Shown: positions 1 through 15,100 of the stretch, in pieces
Position numbering within the stretch: the first letter of the stretch is position 1
Layout of the letters: every line of letters begins with the position of its first letter
Assembly: GCA_039619475.1 (NCBI GenBank)
Contig: CM077115.1
Location: forward strand, 512,140,815 to 512,204,814
Length of the DNA stretch: 64,000 nucleotides
Source: Icerya purchasi
Lineage: Eukaryota > Arthropoda > Insecta > Hemiptera > Monophlebidae
Direction of reading: 5' to 3'
Notes under the pieces: model-generated
Told to the model about the DNA's origin: nothing
Databases searched by the model: none
The model's input: only the letters and a program-made list of their open reading frames with translations
Position numbers and translations under genes: made by a program

Positions 1-173
1 TTGGAATGCTATAAATCAGACTATAATTGCCTGTTATAACTTACATCGAGGTTCTGTATTTTGTGGCATTTGGCATCCTTTCGATCAAAATCTAGCAATT
101 ACTGGTTCTCACGATGGTACCTGTCGAATATGGAATATTTTTAAAGATACTGTTGATAACGTTGTTAAAACCG
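1..173 (+). CDS. Gemin5: Gemin5 exon (WD40 repeat), truncated by window start
   Basis: The frame starts at base 2. It encodes a WD40 blade: HRGSVFCGIWHPFD, then TGSHDGTCRIWNIF, with the GH-type/WD-type spacing of a repeat. It ends ACC G before donor GTAAAGT at 174, leaving phase 1. Confidence 0.9.
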
Positions 174-3100
174 GTAAAGTATTTAATTTTATAATAATAC
201 TGTAAAAATAGACTAAAACTAATTTTCATACTGTGTCTAGAGTGAGGATAAATTAATAGGAAATCTACAATACGTAACGCGGACTGTCGTATTCAAACTA
301 CGATTATTTTTTTTAAGAAAAGTTTTTAGTTAATCGTATTGCAAGAAGTCAAAGCTTTTTATTGTCAGTGTAACTTTTTTGCTTTTTTGAAAACTTGTCA
401 GTGACGATTTTCAGATTGTTCCATATATTTTATTTCGCTTATTTGCAATTTTAATTATCTCGCATTTTTCATAATTTTACAAAATATATACACAAGACAA
501 ATAAAAAAAATATCAACGTTTAAAGTGAAAAAAGCTGATTCCCAATTCCATATTTCATAAATTTGTAACTGCGTTTATACATATTACTTAAATATTCACA
601 GTGCTTTAACTTAACTATCATTCTACATTTTATAATATGGCTATACAAAATGTACGGTGAAGAAAGTTTTGCTTAATTTCCTTTTTGGATTGAGTCTTCT
701 CTGTCTTTATTTACCCTAAACCTCTTTTTTTCTCAAATCTCAGATCTATTGTTTCTTTGTTATTTTTAATTTATGCAATTTTCCGTTTTCGTAATTTTCC
801 TCCTTCTCCACGCTTTTCTCATCGTACCATTTACTATTCATTTGCGGTCCTAGTCGTATCGTGTTATACATTTCTACCTTTTCTTAGAATATTTTTTGTT
901 TTAATTTGATGAAGTTAGTATTTTTTTTATAATTGTTCCTTTTTTGATATCAGTTTTTAATTTTTTTTTTTTTCAGCCATTCTCGACCGAATTAATCTAC
1001 AATACCTTTTAATTACTTAATTATTTTCATCGTTTTGGACTATTGCTTTTTATTGGAATCCGAAAGAGAAAAGAGACGATACTTAATTTAATCCCACTTT
1101 ATTGTTCGTCTGAGTGTAAAGAATATTCGACTTTTATATGATATCTTTTATATACTGTTACGTAGGCTATAAAAAAATTGAAGGGGTAAGACTATCATTG
1201 AACATTATTGCTAATTCATAATAGTTCGTTCGCTTATAGTCAGAGTAGCCATTCAACCGGGAATAACTCGTGAATTTTGGACACGGAAAGAAGCCGACAA
1301 TTTTATTGTAAAATCGGGAAAAATGTAAAAATAGCTGAAAAATATTTTTCACAAGAGAAAATTATTTAAAGTGAAAAATAAGTATTTTTCTTAAATAAAT
1401 AACTTTTATAGTCGATCTCATTTATAGCGTAAAGAAACAAAAGCGTAAATTTCATTTATCGGTGTATGTAAATAATAATAATTTTTCTCAAGTCATACAT
1501 TACAGACATAGCGACGGACTTGTGAGAAATATTGAAGAGCCGAGGGCACTTTCTTGAAAATTAGAATTATACACTCTACGTTGTAATTTCAACTATAAAG
1601 TTTAAATTGAATTTGTTTGTAAAATTAAAATGTTAAAGTAATCGTGTTTTTTATATATAAAGCAAGCGACTGTTCCTTTACAACAGTCATTACTTTTTCC
1701 TTACAAATCTCCATAAAATACACGACAAACTTAGGTGAAATTTCTTGATTCGAACATTTCACGTAGATTGACAGTTAAAAAATTTTAACGTAACATAAAT
1801 AATTTTTATATTGCCTATTTCATCGGTAAAATTTGGAAAAAATGGGCTTGAGCTCCTGAACACCATGAAGTGGGCGCCCATGGTTATAGATGTAAAGATT
1901 TCAAATAAATTTTATAATTCAGAACTATTTTAATGAGAAAATACCATAACTTAATGTGTTCTAAACTTTATTATTTATCTTTTAGGGTTTGTTACGAGAA
2001 AAGTTGGTATAAGCTATTGTTAAATTCTATTAACTGGGCGGTCGAACTTTCAATTTTAAAATGATATTTTTTAAATTATATTTACAATTTAAAATTGCTT
2101 GAATGTGGTAAAATTAAAATTTCAAAATGAAAGTTTTTTGGTTACATCTATTTTTTAGGGAATTTTATGTAAAACAATTTAAAATTACTTTGTAGCAAAA
2201 TATTGACAAAAAAAAAAAACACACTTTACCGAAAACCCCTCTTGCTTCGAAATTTCAAATGGACCGTACCCGCGAGTAATTTGAAGTCGTAAAAAGTTTT
2301 AATTATCAAATAATTTTAAATTAAATTGTTTCAGTTAATATATTGATTGAACTAGAAATTAACGAATGAACTGACGGTACTTAATTGTATTCTTACCAGA
2401 AAAAGTTTTAGTTGTTTCAGAAAATGATAAAATATTATAATTAAAGGCCTCATCATACGAAAACACATTTAAAAGTGCACGTGTGGTTTTGGAACAATGA
2501 AAAATCACTTAAAAATGATGCAAATAGTATTCGCTTATTGAAAATTTTTTAAATGGTGAAACACTTAGTTTTCAGTTGTGTTAATTAATGGGTGTCTATT
2601 TTTAATGTATGTACATTTTATTATTTTATTTTATTGTTTTCATTTTTATTAGAACTATCATGCATGAGTATAAAAATGGTAATTCTGGAGGAACAATCTA
2701 TAGAGTCACCGCTCTGTATTTCTTAAATTATTTAATTTTTGGTCTTAAAAAAAGAGGTATAAACTTCATGATGTCATCTAAAAAGTAAATCGTCTAATTT
2801 TAATTTTATTCTGTATTATGTTTACAACATTATATTTTTAAAATGAGAAAATTATTTTTCCCGCTGTTGGAGATTCTAGGAGTGGAAATGTATAAAAGAT
2901 TTGAAATCTTAGTGAGGAACCATTTATCAGTGCACTATGTTATTTTGTTTGTTTGTTTCAGTGACAAATAAACTGAAAAAATTTCTGGTCATATAAAATA
3001 GATAAAATTAATTTTTTATCATATAAATATGTTCATTCGGTGTACATTGAACTTATAAATATAAAAATTAAGGCTAAAACCTCTATTTATTTTTAAAAAA

Positions 3101-6100
3101 ATCCAAATACTAAAGTTCAATTTAGAAATGCTTCATTTTTCGAGGAACTCCTTCTTTCTTCCGTTAAAAAAAAACATGTAATTCGTTCAATTTTTTCGTT
3201 CTAATATCATCGATAGAAGAAAAATTTAAATTAATTTAAAATTATAATTGCATTAAATTAGCATATATGAAAACTTTGAATGAGTTTATTTTTTAAACTG
3301 AAGTTAAACTAACGTTTGTAAATATTACACTCATTACAGGAAGTGCTAATGAAAAGTCGAAAGTTAATAGAAAACCTGTTGTATCCGATTGCACAGTAAA
3401 ACAAATTAATAAAGAAACCGGTTCTTCTGCAACGAGTAAAGGTATGTATTTAAAAAAAATTCCGCAATAGTTTTTTAAATTTTAAAAATTGAAATTCTTT
3501 AACATTATATTACAAATATGTAAGGGGATACTTCAGAAATTAATTTTAGGTTTAAGGTTTCTGTTTTACCTTCATATCAATATTATTCCCGTATGAAATC
3601 ACTATACTAATTTTGCAATTTGTTCTGGAGGTGTACAGTTTATAAAAAAAAAAAATCTTAAGAATTATACTCATTAGCATTCTGAAGTATATTAGAATAC
3701 ATCGATAGTTTCATAAAAATTACTATACTCGAATTTAAAAAAAGTTAAATGATGATTTCAAATCTATTAATTTACCTTTTCTTTAAAAAAAATAAATTTA
3801 ACTGGTATCGTCACTGTGTCATGTTGATATGGGCATATGTTTTAGTTTCTTAACTTTTTCCAACGACGGTTGATAATGTTGGGGCAAAAAATCGTTTGGA
3901 ATTACAAATTGCCCATATTTTATTGTTTACTAGCATGTGTAATTCTTTGAATATTTTGAAACAGAAGCTATTCTATATATTGAAGTGTGATCAAAAAGCA
4001 TGTCAAGGTATTTTTTTCTCTGTGAGATAATACTGTAGCGTAGTAGGATTTTAACAAGATAAGATGCAATGTTGTCTACACTGTAAAAATTTTGTGTATA
4101 GCGTCACATTACATATGAATTTCATGGTTCCCTTCGATTTTCGTATGCAAAAGGTAAAAATGGAATTGAAATTCTTTCAAAAATTTCAGATGTGAATCGT
4201 GAAATTACGATAAACATTGAAATAATTAGAAAATCGGAGAGGGAAATTTTCCTTGTATTGTTGTAGACGATTAGTGCAAATGCACCGCTACATTCCGGAA
4301 ACGAAATGATAGTTTCGAGTTTGAAAAAAAGCAAATAAGCGGCGTTCGAAAAATGTTGAACTAGAGAAATCTATTGAATTAACTTGGTTAGAAAGTGACT
4401 GCGGGTAGTTATTATGAAACTTTGAAAACCTTTCGAAGGACCATTGAAAACAAAAAAAAAGCAAAGCCGGGGAAATTGTCCATAAAGATAATCTTTATAG
4501 CTACAATTCTCGGACTTTTACCTTTGCTTCGACTTAAAACTTACTCGCATTTTTAAATGAAACGTATTTGAACATCTTGTATATTCTACCGATTTAGCGG
4601 TATCCGATTTTCATTTGTTCTCCTATTTGATAGGAGAAATCGGTGATAAACAGCGCACGATAAAAAAAGAAATTGCAGATCACGACGTGTTAACAAATTT
4701 AGCGGCAGGACGGTACTCGTAAGGAGTTAATATTTGTTTGGATCGCGTCAGTGACTACCTGTGTTAAGAAATAAACTTCAGCTAGTAAATACATTGTGCT
4801 GTATGACGTTCTCTCTCTGTTTATAGTGCAAAATAATACAATACCCAGAAATTAACTGATCAACTCGTTAATAAAAATTGTAGCAATAAGATAAATGATA
4901 AAACAAGTCAACATTGTATTTTGACTTACGGTTCTGTTTTCGCGGGTAGCGTAAGAAATATCGATATTTATTAAAACTGAAATGCGTAATAATAAGTATT
5001 ATTAAAGATAGTATTGATGAAATTTAATTTTTTTATTTTTATTTTGGTTGCAATCAAAAACTTATGTTTTATTTTTCAGCTAATGCGAAGAAAGATAACA
5101 ATTTATCGTTATTCCCAACAGTGAAAAAGGACTTCGAGAAATGTGTACATCTAGATGAAATTGTGAAACAGTTAATTGATAAACACGCGAAATTTAAAAA
5201 CGATAATAACGAGGTCGTCAGTAATAATTTCGACGTGCAAAATGGCACAAATAATGAACATGATGATGGTTCCCTTTCGTCTTCGATTACACTTAGTTCT
5301 TCATCTAAGGAAATTGACAAAAACATATCATATACGAATTTATTTGGAACTGAAGGCGAATTGGACAATTTAGTATTCCAAGAAGGTATATATAACGTAC
5401 AAAAAAAAAAACAAAAAAAAACAGATTGCTATAGATGTTAAATACAATTTAGAAACGAATTAAACAGATCTGTGAATAATAAAGTAACGAATAAATATGA
5501 AAATACTAAATTCTGTTTATAAATAACTATAAATATTTTTAACAACTTTTTTTTTTTTAAAATAATTAACATAAAATCATTTTCTAACGATAACTCATTT
5601 GGTTTCTCGATACAGTCTTCCTGAATAGCTTTCTGATGAATAATTCAGCCGTCGACGTTTTAATCAAAAATTCCATTTCCTTTCCCTTCGAAGTTAGTCA
5701 TTGAATCCTGTGTTTTTCTTCCATACATGTTTTTGGATTGTAATTTTCTACTTCTATTATTTGAAATTTCTATTCATTTTTTTAAAAGTTTTCGTGATGG
5801 AAGAGGGGTGTTAGGGGTTGGTCTGCACCGGGATATTTTGAATGTTTTGATGTTTATAGTTTTTATTTAGAGTCTAGGACGCGTCCGCATTCATAAAATG
5901 AGGAAAACGCGGTATCGTTACATTCTCATTTTTGTAATTTAGATTTGAATTTTAAAAAAGTTTACATTCTAAAGAAACATGTCACGCTTGTTGTGTTGTA
6001 CTCTTCTATATTTTTTCATATCTGTTATTGCAATGAATTTTAGTTATTGCATCAATACATTAGTACCTATTATTCGCTAAATATTTTTTTTCTTTTGCTT

Positions 6101-9100
6101 TAACTATTATTATTTTAAAAATTGAAAATCAAAATTAAAAATTTTTACAAACGCATAAAATTTAACGGAAGGATGCTTTCAAATGGTGCATAAAACTTGC
6201 CTCATCGAAGTGACGGAGATAAATAGAGGGAAATGTATACGCTTGAAAAAAAGTTATATACGTTTAGGAATTAAAATTATTTAAATATGCTTATTTTAAT
6301 AAAAAGCGATACCTAAAACCAAAAAGATGCGGAAATAATGGGGTTTAATTTATGCAAGAACTATAGCGCATTGAGTAGCAGGCGTTTATGTAAATAGTAA
6401 AAATGTTTTTAATTGTATAAAAATTCGACAAAGTTCTAATCGATAATGAATGTATGGAAAGCAGGTTATGTTTTTTAATGTATAGTCTCAGTTAAATAAA
6501 ATACAAAATCGAAATCAGTTATAAGTACAAATGTTAGTCCAAAATGATCCGTATTGTGCCCCGCATCGTCCGAAAAAAAAAGCTTGAAAAACATATTCAA
6601 GCACATTATCGTAAAGCCCTGCAGTTTTCTACACAAACGGTGCAAATTTCAGTGCGATAACGTAAACGGCACGCCAGTAAGGGCCGGTTGCGTAAAGTAT
6701 ACCGATGGTACCGTACCAATTTTTTTTACTCGAGAAATGTGGCGTGCACGGGACGGCAACAGTGTGTTCGCAGAATTACAGTACACTGCTAGAATTTAAC
6801 GCAGACAGGAGAGGTTCGCGTATCGCGTACATTTCTGTTCGCGGTAAAAATAAAGAGAATTTTCGATGGCGGCGAGTGCGATTGACGGTGTACCGATTTT
6901 AGTACGACAAGAACAACGTTGTGTTATCCATTTTTTGTTCTCGCCGAAGACGAAAATGAGTGTCATGGCATGTTAAAAGAAATGTACAGCGAGGAAGCAA
7001 TTGGGAGACGAACGGTACACGATTGTTGTGCGCGTTTCAAATTCGGACGCGCGACATTACTCCCGTACTGCTGAACACGCTCTCAGTGTTCCTAGAACCA
7101 CCGCGAAGACTACTGTCAACGCCAAGTACTATACCAGCGTTCTGAACATTTTGGAAAGGTTCGTCTAACGGAAACGGCCAGAAATCACCAAAAATGTTAT
7201 CCTTCACCGCGACGATACCAATCTTTATATCGCTTAGTTCACACAGAAGTTCCTCAAGTAACGCGGTATTGAGGTCCTGGCCCACTCTCCCAGGAAGCGG
7301 TCCAGACGTGCTCCGCCGTTTTCTGGCGGTGGCTCACAACAGAATACGAAAAAACCATGACGTGGAATGGGTCGAGCGGTGGCATGAATGTGTCCGGCAT
7401 GGCGGATGGTACTTACGTCGAGGAGGAATGAACAATGTTCGCAACTGTTGAATAAAAATTGAATTCAATTTTGTTGGTTTTTTTTTCCTCTATCAAAAGT
7501 TGGTAGGGTACCACCTATATGCCTTTGCATGATCAGTCTGTACGGGCGTGCCGTTTGTGCTGCCGCGCTGAAATTTGTCACCAATTGTATGGAAAACTCA
7601 GGATTTATGGTAATGTATTTGAACATTTTTTTCGATTTTTTTTTTTTTTTTTTTCGGGCGATGCGGAGAACAATACGTATCATTTTGGACCAACCTATGT
7701 AAATATAAAAAATCTTAAAATTCACTGACTGGTATGTCCAAAATTACAGTGATCAAGGCCTTAACGTTTGAAATTGGACAGTGGATTTTGTTTTTTATAT
7801 TCTTTATTTATAATATATTGATTGTGATTGCATTATTTAGCTAATTGTGAATATTAAAAAAAAAAAACAAAAACTGGAGCTTTTTAAAATTTAGGTGTAT
7901 CATACATTTTGTAACATTTATTTTTAGCTATTATTATTATTATAAACGTTTACTATTTTATTTGTAATTAGAGCAAACATTAGAGGCATCTGGAAATTCA
8001 CAATCCCTAATATTAACACAGACGCGGTTCAATTTGAAAGAAAAAATACAGAAAGCAATGTCGAATAATGAAGTTACCGAGCATATGTTGGCGTTGGCAC
8101 CGTCTGTATCACCAAAGTAAGCTACTGTATTTATCAATGTAAACATCGTTTTCTTTTCTTCGTGTGCGTATGTGAATATACGAGCATTTTTGCTTTTAAT
8201 GAGTTTATATTTTTTAATGGAGCAGTCAGTTAAGGATTTTATGGACGTTTGTAGTGTTCTAGATATATTAGACCATTTTTAATGATGGTTCCTATCGGAA
8301 TTGCAGCCTCTTTTACTTTCTCTGATATCAACTTGTTTGAATTTTTTCGTCTTTCTTCCTTTTGTGTACTATCTTTACTGACGAAATTATGGCTATGCTA
8401 CGCTCTAATATTTATTTCTCTTCTTCCAATTATTTGATTGTAATTCCATGATGTGCCCTTTAGGCTATTTGTTCTTCCTTTCCTATTCACTCTTGAAATT
8501 TTTTCATTCTTCGTATACGCTCTTTTATCTATAATCTTTTCTCGTTTTATTTTATGGGTACCTGGCCGTGTGGACATACAGTGTAACAAAATGATGGATT
8601 TTCTGGCTCGCTCTTCTGTATTCTGACTTCTTTTTCCTAAAATTCCTGCCTCTGATCTGCTTTCCTCGTGTAAAAAATTCCATTCTAGACTTCTTTCAGA
8701 TATCTACGCCCCTTCATTTTCAAATACTTTCTCCTTCTAGCGGTCCATTCAACCTAGTCTCTTCCATTTCATCACTGGTTTTGTGACTGTTACTCCGTTG
8801 CTAAGTTACATACGAGTAAGAAGTAGATGGCAGAATAAGAGAGAAAAATATTAGAATTGAAGGTGAAAGCACCGAAAAAAAAGAAATGTTTGAGAAGTCG
8901 TTGTCCTTAATCGGCTAATGCCGTGGGAAGGGGGTGAAATTCCTGTGACCACGATTTTATGATATACTAACGGTTAAGGAAAGTAATCTCCACTAATATA
9001 AATTTTATTAATTTAGTTAGGAAAACTATAAATTAAGAAAGGAGGAGAGTTATTCATCTCGGCTCGAATTGCGGTAAAATATCATAGCTCGAAATATTCT

Positions 9101-12100
9101 TTTTCATATTTGGGACAGGGGTGGAAGTATAATCCTGTTATACAGAATAATGAAACACTAAATTCAACAATAAGGCAACCTAAAATATTTCTCATTTAAA
9201 AATAATAAAACTATTTACCGGTCGATTATTTCCGTACACATGGTTGATAAGTGTGTTAATCCGAGAAAAATCGAGTTCTACGAAAAACGTAATAAATACC
9301 TCAGCTCTTCTGTATGTACCATTAATGTAGATTATTTATTACCATTATTAAAAATCTGCTGATATGTTATAGTTCTCGTTGATGATATCGCTTTGCTGCA
9401 TAAAATTATGTGATAAAATTTTTAATATATTTGAGTAAAATTTTTAGGTTATGGAAAGACGCGTGTAATGTTTATATACAACAGCTGATTATGGCCGACA
9501 AAATATTAGCAGCAGTAAATTATATGTTGGCGCTTAATCGTCATAAGGAAGCGATATCTTTATTGTGCGAAAAGAACTACTTCAAGGAAGCATTTTTGAT
9601 ATGCCGACAGTGTTTAAAATGTGAAAGTGAAGTTAGAGATGTTGCTTTAAAACTTGCACAGTACTACACGAAAACCGGCAATCTGCGACTCGCTGCTCAC
9701 ACGTACGTAGTGTTTCTGTTTTTATTTCCATTTGTCTTTTATTTAATCATTAAAACAACCGTTAAATTTTACACTTTTTAATCTTCAACCATTTACAACA
9801 ACTTTTTTTCTTTAAATAATAATTTTCGAATATTTTCCTAGAACGCATCGATGTATTTTCAACGTGATTATATCGTTTGTTTTGTCAGTTCAGTTTTCAT
9901 TATGCTTGAAAAGTAATCAAAAAGTGTAGATTGTATTTTATTTTAAAAAAACAACAAAAAAAAAATAAAAAAAAAAAAAACATTGTATTTCTTAACACGT
10001 AATAATATACAATAATGTTTTAATTTAGGATTATAAAGTGTTAGTAATATGTTCCCATATTTCGAGAAAACGACTGCCTTCAAAAAACAACTAAACTGTT
10101 TGAAGATGACATTGAAACTTCAGATTTGTTAACAGTTTTATTATAATTTGGCCAATAGAAAGCTGACAAACATACATACTTTCAACTATTACGGTCTCGT
10201 TTTTAACAATTTTTTTTTTGCTGTATTAAACGTAAATTGTTCGACTAATTATCTTTTTTCGTTCGCTTATTAATAATGTGTTGGCTTGCAACAGTTGACG
10301 TCTTACTACGGCTATAATCAGTTAATTTTGTTACAGTTGCCTGTTCCTCGACGACAAATCACTAGCGGCTAATACTTTAGTTCGAGGTAAATCGGTTACT
10401 GACATTTGCCTCGGAATTAAATTAATGTATTGCGCTGAGGACGTGGTCAGAGCTACTGAGTTGTCGGTTGACTGTTTCCGAAAATTAGTAGGATTACGCT
10501 CGTGGAACGATATTGCCAGTCTAATTGATCAAGTTGAAACCATTAGGGTACGTTTCTAGCAGATATTATGTACATATTGATATTGTCGTGTAGCACATAG
10601 AAAGTAATTGTTACCGTTTTAAACTTCCCGGTTGATTATTGTGCGCAGAAATGCCCAAACATATAGCATTTAAATAAACAAATACAGGGCTGAGCAAAAG
10701 TCAGGGTGCAAAATCAGAAAAACAAAATTTACAAAACGAATATTCCACTGTTTATTTTGGTTTCAATTAATCAAAACGCAGTTTTTTTTATTTTTTACAG
10801 AAGATGTTGAAAATGTTGTTCACCGCCTCAATACACTTCAAATAGCACATTTAACATTCGCGGTAACCATTCGATTTCGCAATTCAACGTCTTGATTAAT
10901 GATATCGAACTCTTCAGTAATGCTATTCACGTAACTGTTCCAAGTAGCGGATGGTTTTAGAAAACACCCTGTCCTTGACTATACCCCAGAATGAGAAGTC
11001 CATCAAGGTTAGGTCTGGAGAACGTGGTGGATAGGCCTGTTCCAATCTAATTTGGAAAATTAGCGTTGAGAAAATTTTGGACTTGCAATCCATAATGAAC
11101 TGGCGCTCCCATCAATGTCGGTGACGCGGTCATCCTCATTTAAAGTCGGTCGAAATTCGGTTTATGGAGCACAATTGACGTTGGTATCAAAGAAATATGG
11201 GCCTACAACACCGCGAGCTCCAACTTCAGCCCAAACCATAACTTCAAATGCATACACCTTTTTTTCCAGGATCATATGCATCCGACCAATAAACGCAGTT
11301 GTGCCGACTTACACGGCCATTCATCTTTCGAATATCGCTTCATCACTGCACAAGATGGATTTAGCAAAATGTGTGTGTGTGGGGGGGGGGGGGGTCTGCT
11401 TCGTTCATTATGAGATACCATTCACAAAACTGCACGCGCAACGGGTAATTTGGTTCGCGTAATTTTTGTAATAAAATCGGCCGGTAAACTCGAAGATGCT
11501 AGCTCCTTCATAATTATGTGAAGCGAACGACGTGGTATTTGTATCTGCCAAGACACTCGGTTAATGGATTTACGAGGCGTGAAGGGAAAAGGCTGTGCAA
11601 CGAGATTGATATTTTCTTCCGAGCGCACTGAGCACGGACGCTCATTCCTGGGGGGGGGGCATCTGCAACACTGCCGGTTCGTTCAAACTTGTTTGCGAGT
11701 TTTTACAGATAATTACGACTCGGCATTGCAGCATTCGGAAAGGTTTCAGCGAACATTTGCAATATAACATTACGATCGCCGTCAAATTTTTTAATAATTT
11801 TTTAACAAAAAAACGCAAATTTATACAGGGTGCGGCAGCATAACTTTCTAAAATGCGCTACTTTTTTTCTACTAAATTATTTAAAGAAATAATAATAGAA
11901 AATCGAAATACATACTCTAAATTCTATCGGCAATATACATGCTTCTCTTCCCTTCTCGCAGTTTTATTTTGATTTTCTGCTTTATTATTTCTTTTAAAAA
12001 TCTAGTAGAAAAAAAGTGGCGCATTTTAGGAAGTTATGTTGCCGCACCCTGTATTTACCGTTTCCAACCATGGCAATACTGAAAATGATAACAACACGAT

Positions 12101-15100
12101 CACGATATTCCTCTAGCTGTCCACTCATAGTTTTTCGCACAGGTACAGTTTTCGATCATGACTTTTGCTCACCCCTGTATTAATAATGTATAACGTATTG
12201 TATAATTTGATTATTTGAAGGAAATTCATTTAAAAATAATGTAATATTAAAATTATTAAGTTAAGCTTTCACGCTTCACTTTCAGTGTGGTACTTCAGTG
12301 ATAAGTAGAATTCAGAAATGTTTGATTAAATGTTATAGCACTTAGAACCTTGGTATATAATTGCGAAAAATCTACATACTACAAAATTAACTGTCCGCAC
12401 TGTTGGAGATTGGTTGATGGGAAAGAATAATCTAGAACCAGATAATGTTCAAGAAATACTAACTGTAAATAGCACCGACTTCGATAAATTAGCTAATGAC
12501 GTTCCAAATAACACTTCCAACATTGACACTAAACAGGTAACTATCATCGAATAAGAAATATTGTATGAGAGGGAACTTTTTTTAAAAAAAATTTACTCGC
12601 GCTAAATTAGATAAAATGAGCGTGAATTTAAAATATGTTTAATTACTGTTCAAGGTAGAATCAGGTTGTGAATCAAGTTTTAAATATAATTTACCGTCAG
12701 TTCAAAAGGAAATTTCGAAATCATATTTTTTTAATGTTTTTTTTTTTCTTTCTAATTAGTCGAATCAAAATGAACTAGAAACGTTGATTTTTGTTGTTTT
12801 TTTTTTTTGAATGTGTACTTTTACGAAATCAAATTTACACCGCTCTGGCGGTGTAATATGAAATCGCGTCGATTGTTTGCATTCGTAATGACTGGATATT
12901 CTTCATTTCGATTTTGTAACGATTTTTATATAGCGCTGTCTACTGATAACGTGTTATATACATTAAAAACACATTTAAGAAATAAATACTTCGATAGATT
13001 TTCGTGTAAAAAGGGTTATGGGAAGTTTTGACAAACAGCCTGGAAAAGTAATATTTAAATAGTAGGAGAATGATCGAAAAGAATTCTGTGAGAATTAAAA
13101 TAAGCACAGTAGGTAATGTACAAAAGTAGATGAATTACGTAGGTCAGTTACATTGTAGAAAACGGATTTTAAAATGATAATTATAGCGTACCTTATTTTC
13201 AGTCCGACATTTTGTAGAAGCCACACTGGATAGTGCGTAAGCTGATTTTATGATTGAACATATTGAAACAGGTAAGGAATTCGTTGTCTTTTTCTAAACT
13301 TCTGTTTTAGTATGCTCTAGCCAGTCCCCTTTCATCCTACTCTTCTTGCGTGTTTACGTTGGGCCGCCAAAACAGGAGGTCTTCCTTATGTTCTAAGTTT
13401 TGGAGAATTAAACTTGGCTGCCGCACTAATTCCGGTTACTAGGGCCGTCTTCCCTAGGGACTAATAAAAGTATTAGTGCGCTGGTGTTGTAGTGTGAACT
13501 AAACCAGAAATGTTAGAGCCTTCATGGTAGCTAGCATTAGTGTATGTTTTTTTTTAATCTCCATCACGATAAAAATTAAACGGTATTTACGTGCTGCTTC
13601 GGGGTCCCCATGTGGATTTCAAGTAAGACAGTATAATAAAAATCGTGTTTTCGTGACTTGAAAGTTTCATTTAAAGTCGTCGTCTCTGTAGAGTATTTTT
13701 TTAAGACGGTACAGAAAAAGAACTAAATCTTGACCTTGCAAAGATTTGCATTAGAAAAACAGTGTCCGAAGACACACTTTTATTTTATCTAATTCACATA
13801 CCTAGCCAACAAGGAGCTGAGCTTAGTTCCGTTTATTTTTACATGAACTTGGTTTCTTTTTAAAATTGGTATTATATTAAAAATTAGCCTTTTCTTTTCT
13901 TTTTTTTTTTTTTTTTTCTTTCTTTTTACTTCAAGTCGAAATTTATAAATCAGTCAAAATTCAAACTAGTATATAAAGATTTTAAACAAACGATCAGAAC
14001 GAACTTCTACATTTTAGCGCTTGTTCTTATTTGAAATAAACATAAAGACGTCCAGAAATTCTAATTCTGTTCAAAGTTGCGTCGAATCGATTCAATTAAT
14101 TATAGCGCGTGTTTCTTATTATTTGTAATTACAGTTTGTTTTTTGTTGTTTTTTTTTTTTTTTTTTCGGATATTATTGTACATGTTGTTTTGTTTGTTTT
14201 TTTAAAGTTATTGTTGCACACAAGTGGTCATTTAACATTATTTTTAATCGGCTGGAGAGAAAAAAGCCGACGACTGGTAGCCCTAAAGCACTTGCTAAAG
14301 GCTATAGAGTGTACTTACAATTATCGCATCATTAATGGTCAGACGAAACGCAACATCTTTAATCCGATCTTACAAATATTTATGATCATTTTTCCAACCG
14401 GTAATTATGTTTTTTTTTTTTTTGATAAATTTTATTTATTTTTTCTTATTTTCAATAAAACATAAAAGTATTATTAGCAATAATTACCCAAGAAGTAGTT
14501 TAAATATTAATTTAAAAAAAAAAAAAAAATCCTTTGGACACTGAAAAATTTATGTACCCGCATTTCATATTTCTGGACGCAGTAGTCTCGTAGTACTTGA
14601 TTATTCTGCTTATTTATGAATAAATACAGTTATAAAATAGCAGTTCCGGTCCGTTTCGTTGTACTTAAAACATGAAGAACTGTTAAATAAGCTTAAACTC
14701 GATGTTTTTATTTATTTATTATTTAAGCAATATTAGTACTTTTAACTGATTTGCCTTATTTACTTTTACTTGCTGCATTACAAACTGTAATTTTAAATCT
14801 GTAATGAAGCGCTTTCATTTTAATCGATAATTATCCCTATATATACCTTACCGTAGTAATCGTTAAAATTGTCTTTCTTAAATTAATTCAATGATAAAGA
14901 TTTCTCGCGCATTGTAATATGTAAACAAATCTCTTAATTTTTTCAACGGTTAGTAATAAGTTTAGTAAAGATGTATATTTTAAATCGGTATAATATGACA
15001 CGATGAATGTTATGAAAATAATGAGGGAATGAGATTACAAAAAGTGAATTTTGCTTTTGAAACAATTTAAAATGATGCAATAAAAAACTGCTAAATCTTT

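Larger units (their letters stand above)
10685..12177 (-). mobile_element. Tc1/mariner-superfamily element with degenerate transposase, interrupted by a MITE
   Basis: The ends are inverted copies: CAGGGCTGAGCAAAAGTCA at 10685 and its near-perfect complement ending at 12177, each bordered by TA (10683-10684 and 12178-12179). On - strand, about 11120-10975, the translation reads GAPVHYGLQVQNFLNANFPN. After one frame change it reads YPPRSPDLTLMDFSFWGIVK, the conserved catalytic tail of this transposase superfamily. Stops and shifts make it a relic. Without the nested MITE (226 bp) the element is about 1.27 kb, the usual mariner size. Confidence 0.85.

Noticed and set aside
5069..5368. 99-codon frame on - overlapping Gemin5
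   Set aside because: Shadow of the coding exon at 5080-5385; no splice or homology support.
8350..8800. Less AT-rich stretch in a Gemin5 intron as an exon or element
   Set aside because: Translated on both strands it gives no continuous frame or diagnostic motif, and splice phases of the flanking Gemin5 exons close without it.
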